This document shows, one piece after another, positions 25,431 through 34,125 of a DNA stretch of 64,000 bases. The stretch is from Halorubrum ruber (GTDB lineage: Archaea > Halobacteriota > Halobacteria > Halobacteriales > Haloferacaceae): positions 2,403,218 to 2,467,217 of the forward strand of contig NZ_CP073695.1 of NCBI RefSeq assembly GCF_018228765.1, read 5' to 3'. The notes beneath the pieces are model-generated. The model worked only from the letters and a program-made list of their open reading frames with translations. It was not told the DNA's origin and did not search any database. The stretch's first letter is position 1, and each line of letters opens with the position of its first letter. The translations under genes and the position numbers were made by a program.

Positions 25431-27293
25431 ATGACCGATTCGCCCGCGTCGGCCCGGGGGTCGCTCCCGGCCGACCCGAACGACCTCTCCGTCACGATCG
25501 TCGACGGGTACGTCGACGAGCCGGCCCACTTCGGCGTCCCGCCGTACCTCTCGACGTACCCGCGGTACACGGCGGGCGCGCTCGTCGACGCGGGCGTTCC
25601 GGAGTCGCAGATCACCTACCACACCATCGACGAGCTCCGCGAGGACCGGAGCAAACACGCCGACGTGGCGGACGCCGACCTCATGGTGTACGTCGGCGGG
25701 ATGACGGTGCCCGGCAAGTACGTCGGCGGCACCCCCGCGGAGCCGGACGAGGTGCGCGAGCTGGGCTGGACCGCCGACGGCGTGACGCTGCTCGGCGGCC
25801 CGGTGCGGTTCGGCGTCGGCGAGGAGAACGCGGGCGCGCAGGAGACGCAGCGCGACGACCTCGACTACGACTTCGTCGCGATGGGCGACGTCGAGGCCGC
25901 GGCCCACGACCTCGTCCGCGAGGGATTAGAGGGGTACGGCAACCGGATGCGGACCAACGAGGAGGTCGACCGGTGGGCGCGGCGGGGGGCGTTCGTCGTC
26001 GAGCAGCACCCGAACCACCCGGACTACCTCATCTGCGAGATGGAGACCTCGCGCGGCTGCGCGTACCGCTGTTCGTTCTGTACGGAGCCGCTGTACGGCG
26101 ATCCGGCGTTCCGGGAGGCCCGGTCGGTCGTCGACGAGGTCGACGCGCTCTCGGACCGCGGGGTGCGCCACTTCCGGCTCGGGCGGCAGGCCGACATCCT
26201 CGCGTTCGGCGGCGACGGCGAGGCGCCGAACCCCGACGCCCTCCGGGAGCTGTACGGCGGGATCCGCGAGGTCGCGCCCGACCTCCGGACGCTCCACCTC
26301 GACAACATGAACCCGGTGACGATCACCGACTACCCGGAGGCCTCCCGGGAGGCGATCCGCGTCATCGCCGAGCACAACACGCCCGGCGACACGGCGGCGT
26401 TCGGTCTCGAGTCGGCGGACCCGGTGGTCCAAGAGGAGAACAACCTGCTCGTCACCGCAGAGGAGTGCTTAGAGGCCGTCCGCGTCGTCAACGAGGAGGG
26501 CGGCTGGCGCCCGGGCGACAGTCCGGAGACGACGCCCGGCGACACGACGCGCGTCACCGGCCCCTCGACCGGCCCGGACGCCTCGCCGCGGCTGCCGAAG
26601 CTGCTCCCCGGGATCAACCTCGTCCACGGGCTGACGGGCGAGCGCCCCGAGACGTACGAGCACAACAAGGAGTTCCTCCAGACCGTCTACGACGAGGGGC
26701 TGATGCTCCGCCGGATCAACATCCGGCAGGTGATGGCGTTCGCCGGCACGGAAATGGCGGAGACGGGCGCCGACATCGCGCAGGAGCACAAAGACCAGTT
26801 CCAGGCGTACAAGCGGGAGGTCCGCGAGACCATCGACAACCCGATGCTCGACCGCGTCGTCCCGCCGGGGACCGTGCTGCCCGACCTCCACCTCGAATAC
26901 CACCAGGACGGCAAGACGTTCGGTCGCCAGCTCGGCACCTACGCGCTCCTCGTCGCGGTGCCCGGCGAGCGCGAGCTCGGCACGACCATCGACGTGGCGA
27001 TCACCGACCACGGCTACCGCTCCGTGACGGGCGTCCCGTACCCGCTCGACATCAACGCGGCCTCGATGGACGAGCTGACCGCCATTCCGGGGATCAACCG
27101 GAGTACGGCCGGCGACGTCGTGGTCGGCCGACCGTACGACTCCGTCGAGGCCGTCGACGCGGTCGCCCCGGGGACCGTCGACCTCTCCGCGTACGCCGTC
27201 GCCGGCGACACCGACGTGCCGATTCCGGGGCGCGAGCGCCCCGGCTCCGGTCCCGGACCGGCCGTACGGTCGTCGCTCGGCCGCGGGGACTGA
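25431..27293 (+). CDS. Radical SAM protein with C-terminal helix-hairpin-helix
   Basis: A 620-residue protein. The N-terminal ~190 residues resemble a B12-binding-like Rossmann domain (DLMVYVGGMTVPGKYVGG). The radical SAM core carries the cluster motif C210-AYR-C214-SF-C217 after METSRG. It ends in a helix-hairpin-helix stretch (DINAASMDELTAIPGINRSTAGDVV), a nucleic-acid-binding fold. It belongs to the archaeal radical-SAM/HhH group; the reaction is not known to me. A GGAGGG Shine-Dalgarno-like sequence lies just before ATG 25431. The MBL hydrolase gene begins 3 nt after its stop. Confidence 0.87.
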   Translation: MTDSPASARGSLPADPNDLSVTIVDGYVDEPAHFGVPPYLSTYPRYTAGALVDAGVPESQITYHTIDELREDRSKHADVADADLMVYVGGMTVPGKYVGGTPAEPDEVRELGWTADGVTLLGGPVRFGVGEENAGAQETQRDDLDYDFVAMGDVEAAAHDLVREGLEGYGNRMRTNEEVDRWARRGAFVVEQHPNHPDYLICEMETSRGCAYRCSFCTEPLYGDPAFREARSVVDEVDALSDRGVRHFRLGRQADILAFGGDGEAPNPDALRELYGGIREVAPDLRTLHLDNMNPVTITDYPEASREAIRVIAEHNTPGDTAAFGLESADPVVQEENNLLVTAEECLEAVRVVNEEGGWRPGDSPETTPGDTTRVTGPSTGPDASPRLPKLLPGINLVHGLTGERPETYEHNKEFLQTVYDEGLMLRRINIRQVMAFAGTEMAETGADIAQEHKDQFQAYKREVRETIDNPMLDRVVPPGTVLPDLHLEYHQDGKTFGRQLGTYALLVAVPGERELGTTIDVAITDHGYRSVTGVPYPLDINAASMDELTAIPGINRSTAGDVVVGRPYDSVEAVDAVAPGTVDLSAYAVAGDTDVPIPGRERPGSGPGPAVRSSLGRGD

Positions 27294-27296
27294 GCG

Positions 27297-28151
27297 ATGT
27301 CGGGCGACGGTCCGAAGTCGGGCGACTCCCCCGCGGTCACCCGCGTCGAGGTCCCCGTCGACACGCGTGCCCCCGGCGGGACGACGAACGCGTACCTGCT
27401 CGACGGGCTCCTCGTCGACCCGGCGGCCCGGACCGACCCGCTCGACGCCGCGCTCGCGGAGCGCGGGGCGGCCGACGCGGTCGCCCCAGCGGTCGAGGCG
27501 ATCGCGGTCACCCACGCCCACCCGGACCACGTCGGCGCGGTCGCGGACTACGCCGCCCTGACGGACGCGACCGTCGTCGCCCGTGAGGGCCACGCGGACC
27601 GGTTCGCCGCGGCGACCGGGGTCGAGCCCGACGAGACGGTCGCGCCGGGCGAGACGGTCGCCGATACCGGAGTCCGCGTCGTCGACGCGCCGGGACACGC
27701 GCCGGACCACGTCGCGTTCGCGGCCGGGGACTCGACGCCGGGATCGGGCCGGTCCGTGCTGTGCTGCGGCGACCTCGCCGTCGCGGAGGGTAGCGTCGCA
27801 GTCACCGCCCCCGAGGGGGACCTGTCCGCGTACCTCGAAAGCCTCGAACGGGTGCGCGACGCCGGCTACAACCGACTGCTCCCCGGACACGGGCCCGCGA
27901 TCGACGACCCAGTGGCGACGTGCGACCGACTGATCGAGCACCGCTTGGCGCGCGAGCGCGACGTGATCGCCGCGATCGATGACGGCGCCGTGGACCTCGA
28001 CACGGTCGTCGACGGCGCCTACGAGAAGGATCTGGCCGGCGTGCGGGACCTCGCGCTGGCGACGGTCGCCGCGCACGTCGAGAAGTTAGTCGCGGAGGGG
28101 CGGGTCGACGAGGCGTGGCGCGCACGACTGGCGGATCGCGACTTCGACTGA
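27297..28151 (+). CDS. Metallo-beta-lactamase fold hydrolase
   Basis: A 284-residue MBL-fold protein with the metal motif H73-A-H75-P-D77-H78 (VTHAHPDHVG), later DAPGHAPDHVAF, the CCGDLAV segment and LLPGHGPAI carrying the remaining His ligand. A C-terminal helical domain follows (about 200-284), as in LACTB2-like hydrolases. The substrate is unknown. It forms a tight operon with the radical SAM gene, suggesting the two act in one pathway or maturation step; this is inference. Confidence 0.9.
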   Translation: MSGDGPKSGDSPAVTRVEVPVDTRAPGGTTNAYLLDGLLVDPAARTDPLDAALAERGAADAVAPAVEAIAVTHAHPDHVGAVADYAALTDATVVAREGHADRFAAATGVEPDETVAPGETVADTGVRVVDAPGHAPDHVAFAAGDSTPGSGRSVLCCGDLAVAEGSVAVTAPEGDLSAYLESLERVRDAGYNRLLPGHGPAIDDPVATCDRLIEHRLARERDVIAAIDDGAVDLDTVVDGAYEKDLAGVRDLALATVAAHVEKLVAEGRVDEAWRARLADRDFD

Positions 28152-28180
28152 CTTCGCGGTCCGGGGGCGCGTCGAACCGC

Positions 28181-28801
28181 CTACGGCTCCGCTTCGAGTT
28201 CGCCGACGACCTCCGACAGCGGCGTCTCCGTCACGTCGACGAAGCGGCCGCCGGCGGCGACGATCCCCCCGTCGGTCTCGGGGTCGTCCCCGACGTGGAC
28301 GAGTCCCGTCGTGGTCGTGTCGAGCGCCTCGGCCGCGGCCTCGAACGCGGAGGGATGGGGCTTCCGCCAGCCGCAGCCGACGCTCGTCGTGACCGCGTCG
28401 AACTCGCCGCGGAGCCCGGCGCGGATCAGCGTCCGCGGGACGAGTTCGGGGACGGCGCAGTTCGAGAGCAGGCCGACCGAGCCGCGCTCGGCGGCGCCCC
28501 GGACCGCGTCGAGCGCGCCGTCGCGCCGGGTCACGTCGGGGTCGAACGCCGCGATGACGGCGTGTCTGGCGACGTTCTGGTCCGCGTCGACGCCGCGGGA
28601 GTCGAGCGCGCGGGCGACGTGCGCGGGGAGGGGGACCTCCGCGCCGGCCGGCGCCTCGACGTGCTGCTCGCCGTACGCGACGTGCCAGTCGTCGGGGACC
28701 GTCACGCCGCGGGACTCCAGTTCGCGCGCGACCGCTTCCGCCGGGTCGGACGGGTACTCGACGTCGACGAGGGTCCCGAAGAGGTCGAAGGTGACTGCCA
28801 C
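28181..28801 (-). CDS. HAD-superfamily hydrolase (haloacid dehalogenase-like)
   Basis: A 206-residue phosphatase/dehalogenase-fold protein. Motif I is FDLFGTLVD with nucleophile Asp6, motif II VGLLSNCAVPE (Ser), motif III the Lys of CGWRKPHPSAF and motif IV VGDDPETDGG. The FDLFGT variant is frequent in HAD subclass IA. GTG 28801 gives the natural start MAVTFDLFG; the upstream frame is GC-driven. It converges with the MBL hydrolase gene. Confidence 0.87.
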   Translation of the reverse strand: MAVTFDLFGTLVDVEYPSDPAEAVARELESRGVTVPDDWHVAYGEQHVEAPAGAEVPLPAHVARALDSRGVDADQNVARHAVIAAFDPDVTRRDGALDAVRGAAERGSVGLLSNCAVPELVPRTLIRAGLRGEFDAVTTSVGCGWRKPHPSAFEAAAEALDTTTTGLVHVGDDPETDGGIVAAGGRFVDVTETPLSEVVGELEAEP

Positions 28802-28896
28802 GATACCCCTGTTACGGGTAAACCCGGATTGAACCTGTCGGTCGGGGAGACGGGTTTCGACGCGCAGCAAATAGACCGTTCGCCGGGGCGCCGCGG

Positions 28897-29379
28897 TCAG
28901 ATCATCGACGCGAGGTGGAGCGTGTACAGCCGGTAGAGCCCGGTTACCCACGCGCACAGCCACAGCAGCATGAAGCCGGCGACGCCGGCGCGGAGCCGCT
29001 TCCGCCAGTGGCCCATGTCCTCGTGGATCTCGTCGATGTCGACGTCGAGATCCTCGTAGGCGTCCGCGTTCCGCTTCGCCTGGAAGATCCGCACGATCCC
29101 GGTGAGCGCGAACGCTAGGAGGGCGTACGCCTGAACGCCGAAGAACGCGTGGAGGATCGCCATCCCCGTCAGCTGTTCGAGGACGCGCGGGATCATCCAC
29201 CCGACGATGGGAACCGTCGTGAGCACCAGTCCCGCGACGATATACCGCAGGTGCCGCATCAACACGTTCCACGACACCGTCTCCGCGTCGATCATGATCC
29301 AGGCGCCGTACAGGAGGAAGGGAAGGCTCGTCGTCACGGACACCCCGGCGAGCGCCGCGATGACCGACTCGTCGACCAT
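28897..29379 (-). CDS. Four-helix membrane protein beside the cytochrome b cluster
   Basis: A 160-residue integral membrane protein (MVDESVIAALAGVSVTTSLPFLLYGAWIMIDAETVSWNV) with about four helices, a central cytoplasmic loop rich in Asp and Glu, and several His at helix ends (MRHLRYIV, ILHAFFGVQ, GHWRKRL, YTLHLASMI). The scattered His could bind haem, and the fold looks like a small cytochrome-b561-type bundle, but this is inference. It is divergent from the 29519 gene that opens the b-type cytochrome cluster. Confidence 0.75.
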   Translation of the reverse strand: MVDESVIAALAGVSVTTSLPFLLYGAWIMIDAETVSWNVLMRHLRYIVAGLVLTTVPIVGWMIPRVLEQLTGMAILHAFFGVQAYALLAFALTGIVRIFQAKRNADAYEDLDVDIDEIHEDMGHWRKRLRAGVAGFMLLWLCAWVTGLYRLYTLHLASMI

Positions 29380-29518
29380 GCGAGCTGCTACGTGCTCCGG
29401 CGCGTAAAGCCCCCCGATCCGCGTCCGGCGGTGCGGTCTCCGGACGTGCGGTCCCGGGCTCCCGGCGGCCGGGCGCGGACGAAAACAGTTAGCGTCAGGA
29501 GCACGTAGCGCCGGGGTG

Positions 29519-30472
29519 ATGGAGGACACCTCGACGCGGTCGGAGTCGGAGTCGCCGCCGGAGGAGTCGGCCGATCCGGCGTCCGACGGTTCGGACGACC
29601 GCACGTCACCCGACGACGGCGAGTCCGCGGCGGGCGAGGGCGACCAATCCGCGGCGGCCGACGTCGACGATCCCACGACGGGCGATATCGACGATCCCAC
29701 GACGGCCGATGCCGAGGGGACGCGAGCGGACGAGACCGACATCGAGGCCCTCCGCGAGCGCGTCGAGTCGGAGTACGACTTCGACGACTTCGGCCCCTCC
29801 GACATGGCGCAGATGAGCGCCGAGGAGTGGGACGCCGCCTTCGACCCGGACACGTGGATCACCGGCGACCGACTCCTCGAGCGCGTCGACGCCGAGCTGA
29901 AGTCGCGGATCGCGACCCGCGACGTGTTCGGCGTCTTGGAGCGCGTCCGCGAGGACGGCGAGGAGCGCATCCTCGTCTACTCCGACGAGGGGTACGCGAT
30001 CATCCGCCCCACGGGCGAGGTGCGCGGCGAGGGGACGGTGCTTCGGGACATCGAGCCGGTCGTCGCGCTCGCGGCGATGGAGTCGTACGAGGTGCCCGAG
30101 CCGCCGGAGAACTGGTCGCTTCCGCACCCGGACAGCGTCCCGGAGGGCTCCGGCGAGTTCGGCAACCTCGTGGTGCAGGCCGTCGCCGCGGTACAGGTGC
30201 TCGCCGGCGCGGCGCTCCTCGTCGCGAGCGCCGTGGCCGACCTCGGGACGATCGTCGCGCCGGCGATGGGCGTCGTCTTCCTCTTGGTCGGCCTCTTCCT
30301 CTTCGCGATGGTGGCGAACGCGCGACTCTCGGACCGGTTCCGCTCGGAGGAGTACCGGGACCGGCTGCGCGCGCTCCGCGAGGCGAAGGAGCGGCCCGGG
30401 TTCGTCCCCGTCGAAGACGGCGCCGTGACCGACGAGGACGCCGACGCAACGGAGCGCGACCGAGAGGAGTAA
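29519..30472 (+). CDS. Acidic protein with two membrane helices, first gene of the cytochrome b cluster
   Basis: A 317-residue protein. The first ~75 residues are almost all Asp, Glu, Ser and Ala, with a near-perfect repeat DDPTTGDIDDPTTADAEG. A folded part follows (about 80-200; DDFGPSDMAQMSAEEWDAAFDPDTWITGDRLLERV), then two transmembrane helices (about 218-236 and 240-260) and an acidic tail. No catalytic motif is visible. It is followed by the blue copper protein, suggesting an accessory subunit. ATG 29519 is used rather than GTG 29516. Confidence 0.75.
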   Translation: MEDTSTRSESESPPEESADPASDGSDDRTSPDDGESAAGEGDQSAAADVDDPTTGDIDDPTTADAEGTRADETDIEALRERVESEYDFDDFGPSDMAQMSAEEWDAAFDPDTWITGDRLLERVDAELKSRIATRDVFGVLERVREDGEERILVYSDEGYAIIRPTGEVRGEGTVLRDIEPVVALAAMESYEVPEPPENWSLPHPDSVPEGSGEFGNLVVQAVAAVQVLAGAALLVASAVADLGTIVAPAMGVVFLLVGLFLFAMVANARLSDRFRSEEYRDRLRALREAKERPGFVPVEDGAVTDEDADATERDREE

Positions 30473-30567
30473 TCCGACGATTTCGACGGTTTCAGCCCCC
30501 GAGACCTGCTCCACGTCGGCGGTTTCAGTCGGTGGGTTTAAGCGAACCCCGTCCCGAGTGAGCCTGT

Positions 30568-31215
30568 ATGAAAAGGCGGGACTTCGTGCGGACGGCCGGC
30601 GGCGCGACCGCCGCCGTCGCGGCCTCCGCCGGGGCGACCGGAACGGTGGCTGCACAGGAGGTACAGCCCGACTGGCCCAGCGGGGCGGCCGACGGGAACG
30701 TCGGGTCGTACACCGACGCCCGCGGTCAGGACGAGGTGACCATCTCGGTCGGCGCCGGCAGCGACGGCCTCGCGTTCGACCCGACGCTGGTGTGGGTTGA
30801 CGAGGGAACGACGATCACCTGGGAATGGACAGGCGCCGGGGGTTCGCACAACGTCCAGACCGTCGATGGCGGCGGTCCGGCAGCCCTCGACAGCGGCGAC
30901 CCCGTCGGCGAGGAGGGGGCCACCTACGAGTACGAGACGTCCGGCGAGGACGCCGGCATCACCCACTACCACTGCGTGCCCCACACCGCGGTTGGCATGC
31001 ACGGCGGCCTCGCCGTCGGCGAGGACGTCGCCACCGTCGAGACCGGCGGCGCGAGCACCGGGTGGCCGGAGGACATCGCCAAGGTCGGCGTCCCCCTCCA
31101 CGCTCACTGGGTCGGCATCTCCGCGATCCTCGGCATCGGGATGACGTTCGTGTTCACGTTCTACATGCTCAAGTACGGCGAGTCGGCCCACACGGGCCAC
31201 GGAGGTGCCAGATGA
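30568..31215 (+). CDS. Membrane-anchored halocyanin-type blue copper protein
   Basis: A 215-residue electron carrier. A Tat signal (MKRRDFVRTAGGATAAVAA) exports the folded protein. The cupredoxin domain carries the type-1 copper ligands His94 (GGSHNVQ), Cys136, His139 and Met144 (YHCVPHTAVGMHG). A C-terminal helix (about 183-201) anchors it to the outer membrane face, followed by a His-rich tail. It lies directly upstream of the split cytochrome b genes and overlaps the next gene by ATGA. Its place in the cluster suggests it takes the role of the missing Rieske or cytochrome c partner (inference). Confidence 0.9.
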   Translation: MKRRDFVRTAGGATAAVAASAGATGTVAAQEVQPDWPSGAADGNVGSYTDARGQDEVTISVGAGSDGLAFDPTLVWVDEGTTITWEWTGAGGSHNVQTVDGGGPAALDSGDPVGEEGATYEYETSGEDAGITHYHCVPHTAVGMHGGLAVGEDVATVETGGASTGWPEDIAKVGVPLHAHWVGISAILGIGMTFVFTFYMLKYGESAHTGHGGAR

Positions 31216-31601
31216 GCTCCGGCAGCTCCTCGTACGGCGATATCCACCGATACGAGCCGGCCCGCGAGAGCACCGCCGCCGCGATCGCGATCGTCCTCCT
31301 CACCGTCATCGAAGTCGTGTTCGTCGCCCTGTTCACCTACGGACTGATGTCCGCGTGGGCGTCGACGGAGGCGGGGAACATGTACGTCGGCGCGCTGTTG
31401 GCCTTCATCTTTATTGATCTCGCGTTCATCCTTCTCCTGTACCGGAAGGAGTTCCTGCCGGACGTGATGATCGTGAAAAAGCGTCGCCGCAAGTGGGAGG
31501 ATCTGTACGTCCGCGAAGAGGACAAGGAGGGCAAAGGCATCGACACCGGCGGCCTCGCGGAGACGCTGAAGCGCGCGGTGTACCCGTACTACAAGAAGTG
31601 A
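31212..31601 (+). CDS. Two-helix accessory protein of the cytochrome b complex
   Basis: A 129-residue protein with two helices (about 22-46 and 57-75), then a basic/acidic cytoplasmic tail (KKRRRKWEDLYVREEDKEGKG). No cofactor motif is seen. The start overlaps the stop of the copper protein gene (ATGA at 31212-31215), and petB follows 7 nt after the stop, so it belongs to the same operon and probably the same complex. I know similar small proteins beside haloarchaeal cytochrome b genes but no function. Confidence 0.8.
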   Translation: MSSGSSSYGDIHRYEPARESTAAAIAIVLLTVIEVVFVALFTYGLMSAWASTEAGNMYVGALLAFIFIDLAFILLLYRKEFLPDVMIVKKRRRKWEDLYVREEDKEGKGIDTGGLAETLKRAVYPYYKK

Positions 31602-31608
31602 TTCGACA

Positions 31609-32418
31609 ATGAGTCTGAAAAAACAAGACGACATGGACCACAACGCGTGGCTCAAGAGTCAGGACCTCACGGCCATCGAGACGGCGTTCCTGACCACGCT
31701 CATCTGGCTGGACAAGCGGCTTCGCATCGTCGACTACCTCGAGCTGCTGGAGACGATGTACTACCGCGCGAACCTCCAGATGCCGAAGAGCCACACCGAG
31801 CAGTACGACCTCGACAACAAGTTCTGGTACTGGTACCCGTTGTACTCGCTCGGGTCCCTCTCCATCATCGCGTACCTGCTCGCGGCGGTCTCGGGCGCGC
31901 TGCTCGGGTTCTACTACGCGCCGTCGACCGCGGGCGCGGCGGCGCAGGGCGACCCCACCGCCGCGTACGACTCGATGGTGATGATCATGCAGGACGTCCA
32001 GTTCGGCTTCATGCTCCGGTCGATCCACCGCTGGGCGGCGCAGTTCATGGTGGCGGCGGTGTTCCTCCACATGCTGCGGGTCTACTTCACCGGCGCGTAC
32101 AAGGAGCCGCGCGAGGTCAACTGGATCCTCGGCGTCGTGCTCATCGCCCTGACGCTGCTGTTCGGCTTCTCCGGGTACGTCCTCCCGTGGAAGCAGCTGT
32201 CCTTCTGGGCGGCGCAGATCGGCGTCGAGCTGGCCCTCGCGACCCCCATCGTGGGCGAGTGGGCGGCCCAGCTGCTGTTCGGCGGCTTCACCCTCGGACA
32301 GGCGACGCTCGTGAGAATGTACATCCTGCACGTGTTCGTGTTGCCGTTCGTGGTCACCGCGCTCATCGCGATCCACGTCGGCATCGTCTGGGTGCAGGGC
32401 ATCGCGGAGCCGCACTAA
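31609..32418 (+). CDS. petB: Cytochrome b, N-terminal haem-binding half (b6-like)
   Basis: A 269-residue four-helix haem b subunit of a quinol oxidising complex. The axial histidines are H140 and H154 in one helix (13 residues between) and H241 and H256 in another (14 between). The 13/14 pattern is that of cytochrome b6 rather than mitochondrial-type b. FGFMLRSIHRWAAQFMVAAVFLHMLRVY and FGFSGYVLPWKQLSFWA are family hallmarks. No Cys equivalent to the covalent haem site of b6f is present. The C-terminal half is a separate gene 4 nt downstream. Confidence 0.92.
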   Translation: MSLKKQDDMDHNAWLKSQDLTAIETAFLTTLIWLDKRLRIVDYLELLETMYYRANLQMPKSHTEQYDLDNKFWYWYPLYSLGSLSIIAYLLAAVSGALLGFYYAPSTAGAAAQGDPTAAYDSMVMIMQDVQFGFMLRSIHRWAAQFMVAAVFLHMLRVYFTGAYKEPREVNWILGVVLIALTLLFGFSGYVLPWKQLSFWAAQIGVELALATPIVGEWAAQLLFGGFTLGQATLVRMYILHVFVLPFVVTALIAIHVGIVWVQGIAEPH

Positions 32419-32422
32419 TCCA

Positions 32423-33211
32423 ATGACCGACGACACCACACCCATGACGGACGGAGGCACCGACGACGAGGCGCGGACCGACGGCGGCCCGCCGGCGACG
32501 GTCCCCCCGGACGACGAGACGCCGACCTGGTCCGACCGGAAGGAGCGCAGCCAGGGGCTCGCACAGCTCACCTACCAGTACTTCGAGCGCTCCCGGCGCG
32601 AGGACGAGGACCTGCGCGCGGAGTCGACGTACGTCGAGCGCGACGTGCTCGGCTTCCCGACGTGGCCCCACGAGACCATTCGGAACCTCGCGATCACGTC
32701 GTTCTTCCTCGGGGTCATCCTGCTCGTGGCCTCGATCCTGCCGTCGCACTTCGGCGACCCGGCGAACCCCGGCTCCACGCCGGCGATCATCCTGCCCGAC
32801 TGGTACCTCTACTGGTCGTTCGGCCTGCTGAAGCTCAGCCCGATCAACCCCGAGCTCGCGGTGTTGGGCGGTAACATCATCGTGTCCAACGAGCTGTACG
32901 GGCTCATCGCCCACGGCGCCATCTTCGGCGTCATCACGCTCGTCCCCTTCCTCAACAAGGGCAACGCACGTCGCCCCGTCGAGGAGCCGGGGTGGGCCGC
33001 GCTCGGCGTGACCGGGGTAATCTTGGCGATCACGCTGGCGGTGCTGGCCATCCAGAACTTCTTCCCGGTCCCGACCGAGCTGCTGTTCTCGCTCGTGTTC
33101 ATGGTCCCGATCGCGGGCGGCGTCATCACCTACGCGGTGTTGAAGACGATGCGCGAGGGGTACATGTACGACCTCAACCGACGGTACTACATGCTGCGGC
33201 CGCCGAAGTAA
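32423..33211 (+). CDS. petD: Cytochrome b, C-terminal half (subunit IV-like)
   Basis: A 262-residue protein with a ~70-residue acidic N-terminal extension, then three helices. The quinol-site motif PDWY (ILPDWYLYWSFGLLKLSP) is the counterpart of PEWY in b-type cytochromes. Together with the upstream gene it forms a split cytochrome b, the b6f arrangement. It lies 4 nt after petB. The extra cytoplasmic N-terminus (including TYQYFERSRREDEDLRAES) is a haloarchaeal feature with unknown role. Confidence 0.9.
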   Translation: MTDDTTPMTDGGTDDEARTDGGPPATVPPDDETPTWSDRKERSQGLAQLTYQYFERSRREDEDLRAESTYVERDVLGFPTWPHETIRNLAITSFFLGVILLVASILPSHFGDPANPGSTPAIILPDWYLYWSFGLLKLSPINPELAVLGGNIIVSNELYGLIAHGAIFGVITLVPFLNKGNARRPVEEPGWAALGVTGVILAITLAVLAIQNFFPVPTELLFSLVFMVPIAGGVITYAVLKTMREGYMYDLNRRYYMLRPPK

Positions 33212-33293
33212 GCGGCCGACCCAGTCCGCTGCGGTCCCGCTGCCGAAGCGCGGCCGGGCTCCCGCCCCCGCCGTTCCGACGCTCCGTATTCCC

Positions 33294-33725
33294 ATGTCAT
33301 CCTCAACAGACGGCGACGCCTCGCAGGCGTTCGACGAGACCGGCGATCCGATCGCGACCGACGACGACGCCGACCCGCGCAACGAGCCGACGGGCCCGCG
33401 AGAGGGTGCGAGCGGCCGGGAAGTCGTCGTCCCCTTCCGGCTGTACAAGGCCGTCACCGTCTTCTCGACGCTCGCCGCGGTTGTCACCTACTTCGTCGGG
33501 TTCACGCTCATCGACGCCGCGACGCTTCAGATAAGCTTCGTCCGGACGACCATCGTCTACCTGCTCGACAGCGCCGGAATCTTGCCGCCGGAGGACGTGC
33601 TCGTGGCGGTACTGGCGATCACCGGCGTCGGCTTCATCGTCCTCGGGACCGCCGTGTACGTGCTCGGGACCCGGTTCCGCGGACAAGGGATGGGAAAGTC
33701 TCAAGACGACCCCAGCGAAACGTGA
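33294..33725 (+). CDS. Two-helix accessory protein of the cytochrome b cluster
   Basis: A 143-residue protein. An acidic N-terminus with GPREGASGREVVVPFRLYKAVTVFSTLAAVVTYFVGFTLIDAATL leads into the first helix (about 50-68), and a second helix lies near 97-122. The tail is polar. No cofactor motif is seen. It precedes the 33730 gene by 4 nt and follows petD by 82 nt, so it is likely the same transcript. Confidence 0.75.
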   Translation: MSSSTDGDASQAFDETGDPIATDDDADPRNEPTGPREGASGREVVVPFRLYKAVTVFSTLAAVVTYFVGFTLIDAATLQISFVRTTIVYLLDSAGILPPEDVLVAVLAITGVGFIVLGTAVYVLGTRFRGQGMGKSQDDPSET

Positions 33726-33729
33726 GATA

Positions 33730-34014
33730 ATGGCAGACGAGTTCATGAAGGGCTTCGCCCTGTTCACGATCGGCGGTCTCGGGTGGATCACCTTCGGCGG
33801 CTGGTACCGGACGCCGTCGTACTACCAGGTGTCACAGCTCGTGAACCCGGCGGAGGGCGTGAACACGGCGTACGGCGAGGTCGGTCTGCTCGCGGGCGAC
33901 GTGTTGTTCTGGCTGATGATCCTCGGCGCGCTGACGTTCTGGGTACTCATCCCCGCCAGCCGGCAGCTCCGCGACGCCCTCGACGACGGCGACGACGACG
34001 CGGCCGCGAACTGA
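33730..34014 (+). CDS. Small two-helix protein, last gene of the cytochrome b cluster
   Basis: A 94-residue protein with helices at about 8-22 (FALFTIGGLGWITFGGW) and 50-70 (GDVLFWLMILGALTFWVLIPA), and an acidic tail. The conserved-looking middle (RTPSYYQVSQLVNPAEGVNTAYGEVGL) would lie outside the membrane. Function is unknown; position suggests a small subunit of the complex. Confidence 0.75.
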   Translation: MADEFMKGFALFTIGGLGWITFGGWYRTPSYYQVSQLVNPAEGVNTAYGEVGLLAGDVLFWLMILGALTFWVLIPASRQLRDALDDGDDDAAAN

Positions 34015-34125
34015 ACGCACCCCCTCGTCTCGCTTTCTCCGTCTGTTCCGCCGCCCGAGAGCGGCGGCGACGGTCCTCGCCGACGAACCGAGAGCTTTTC
34101 ACCGCCGCTCACCCCAGCCTCGCGC

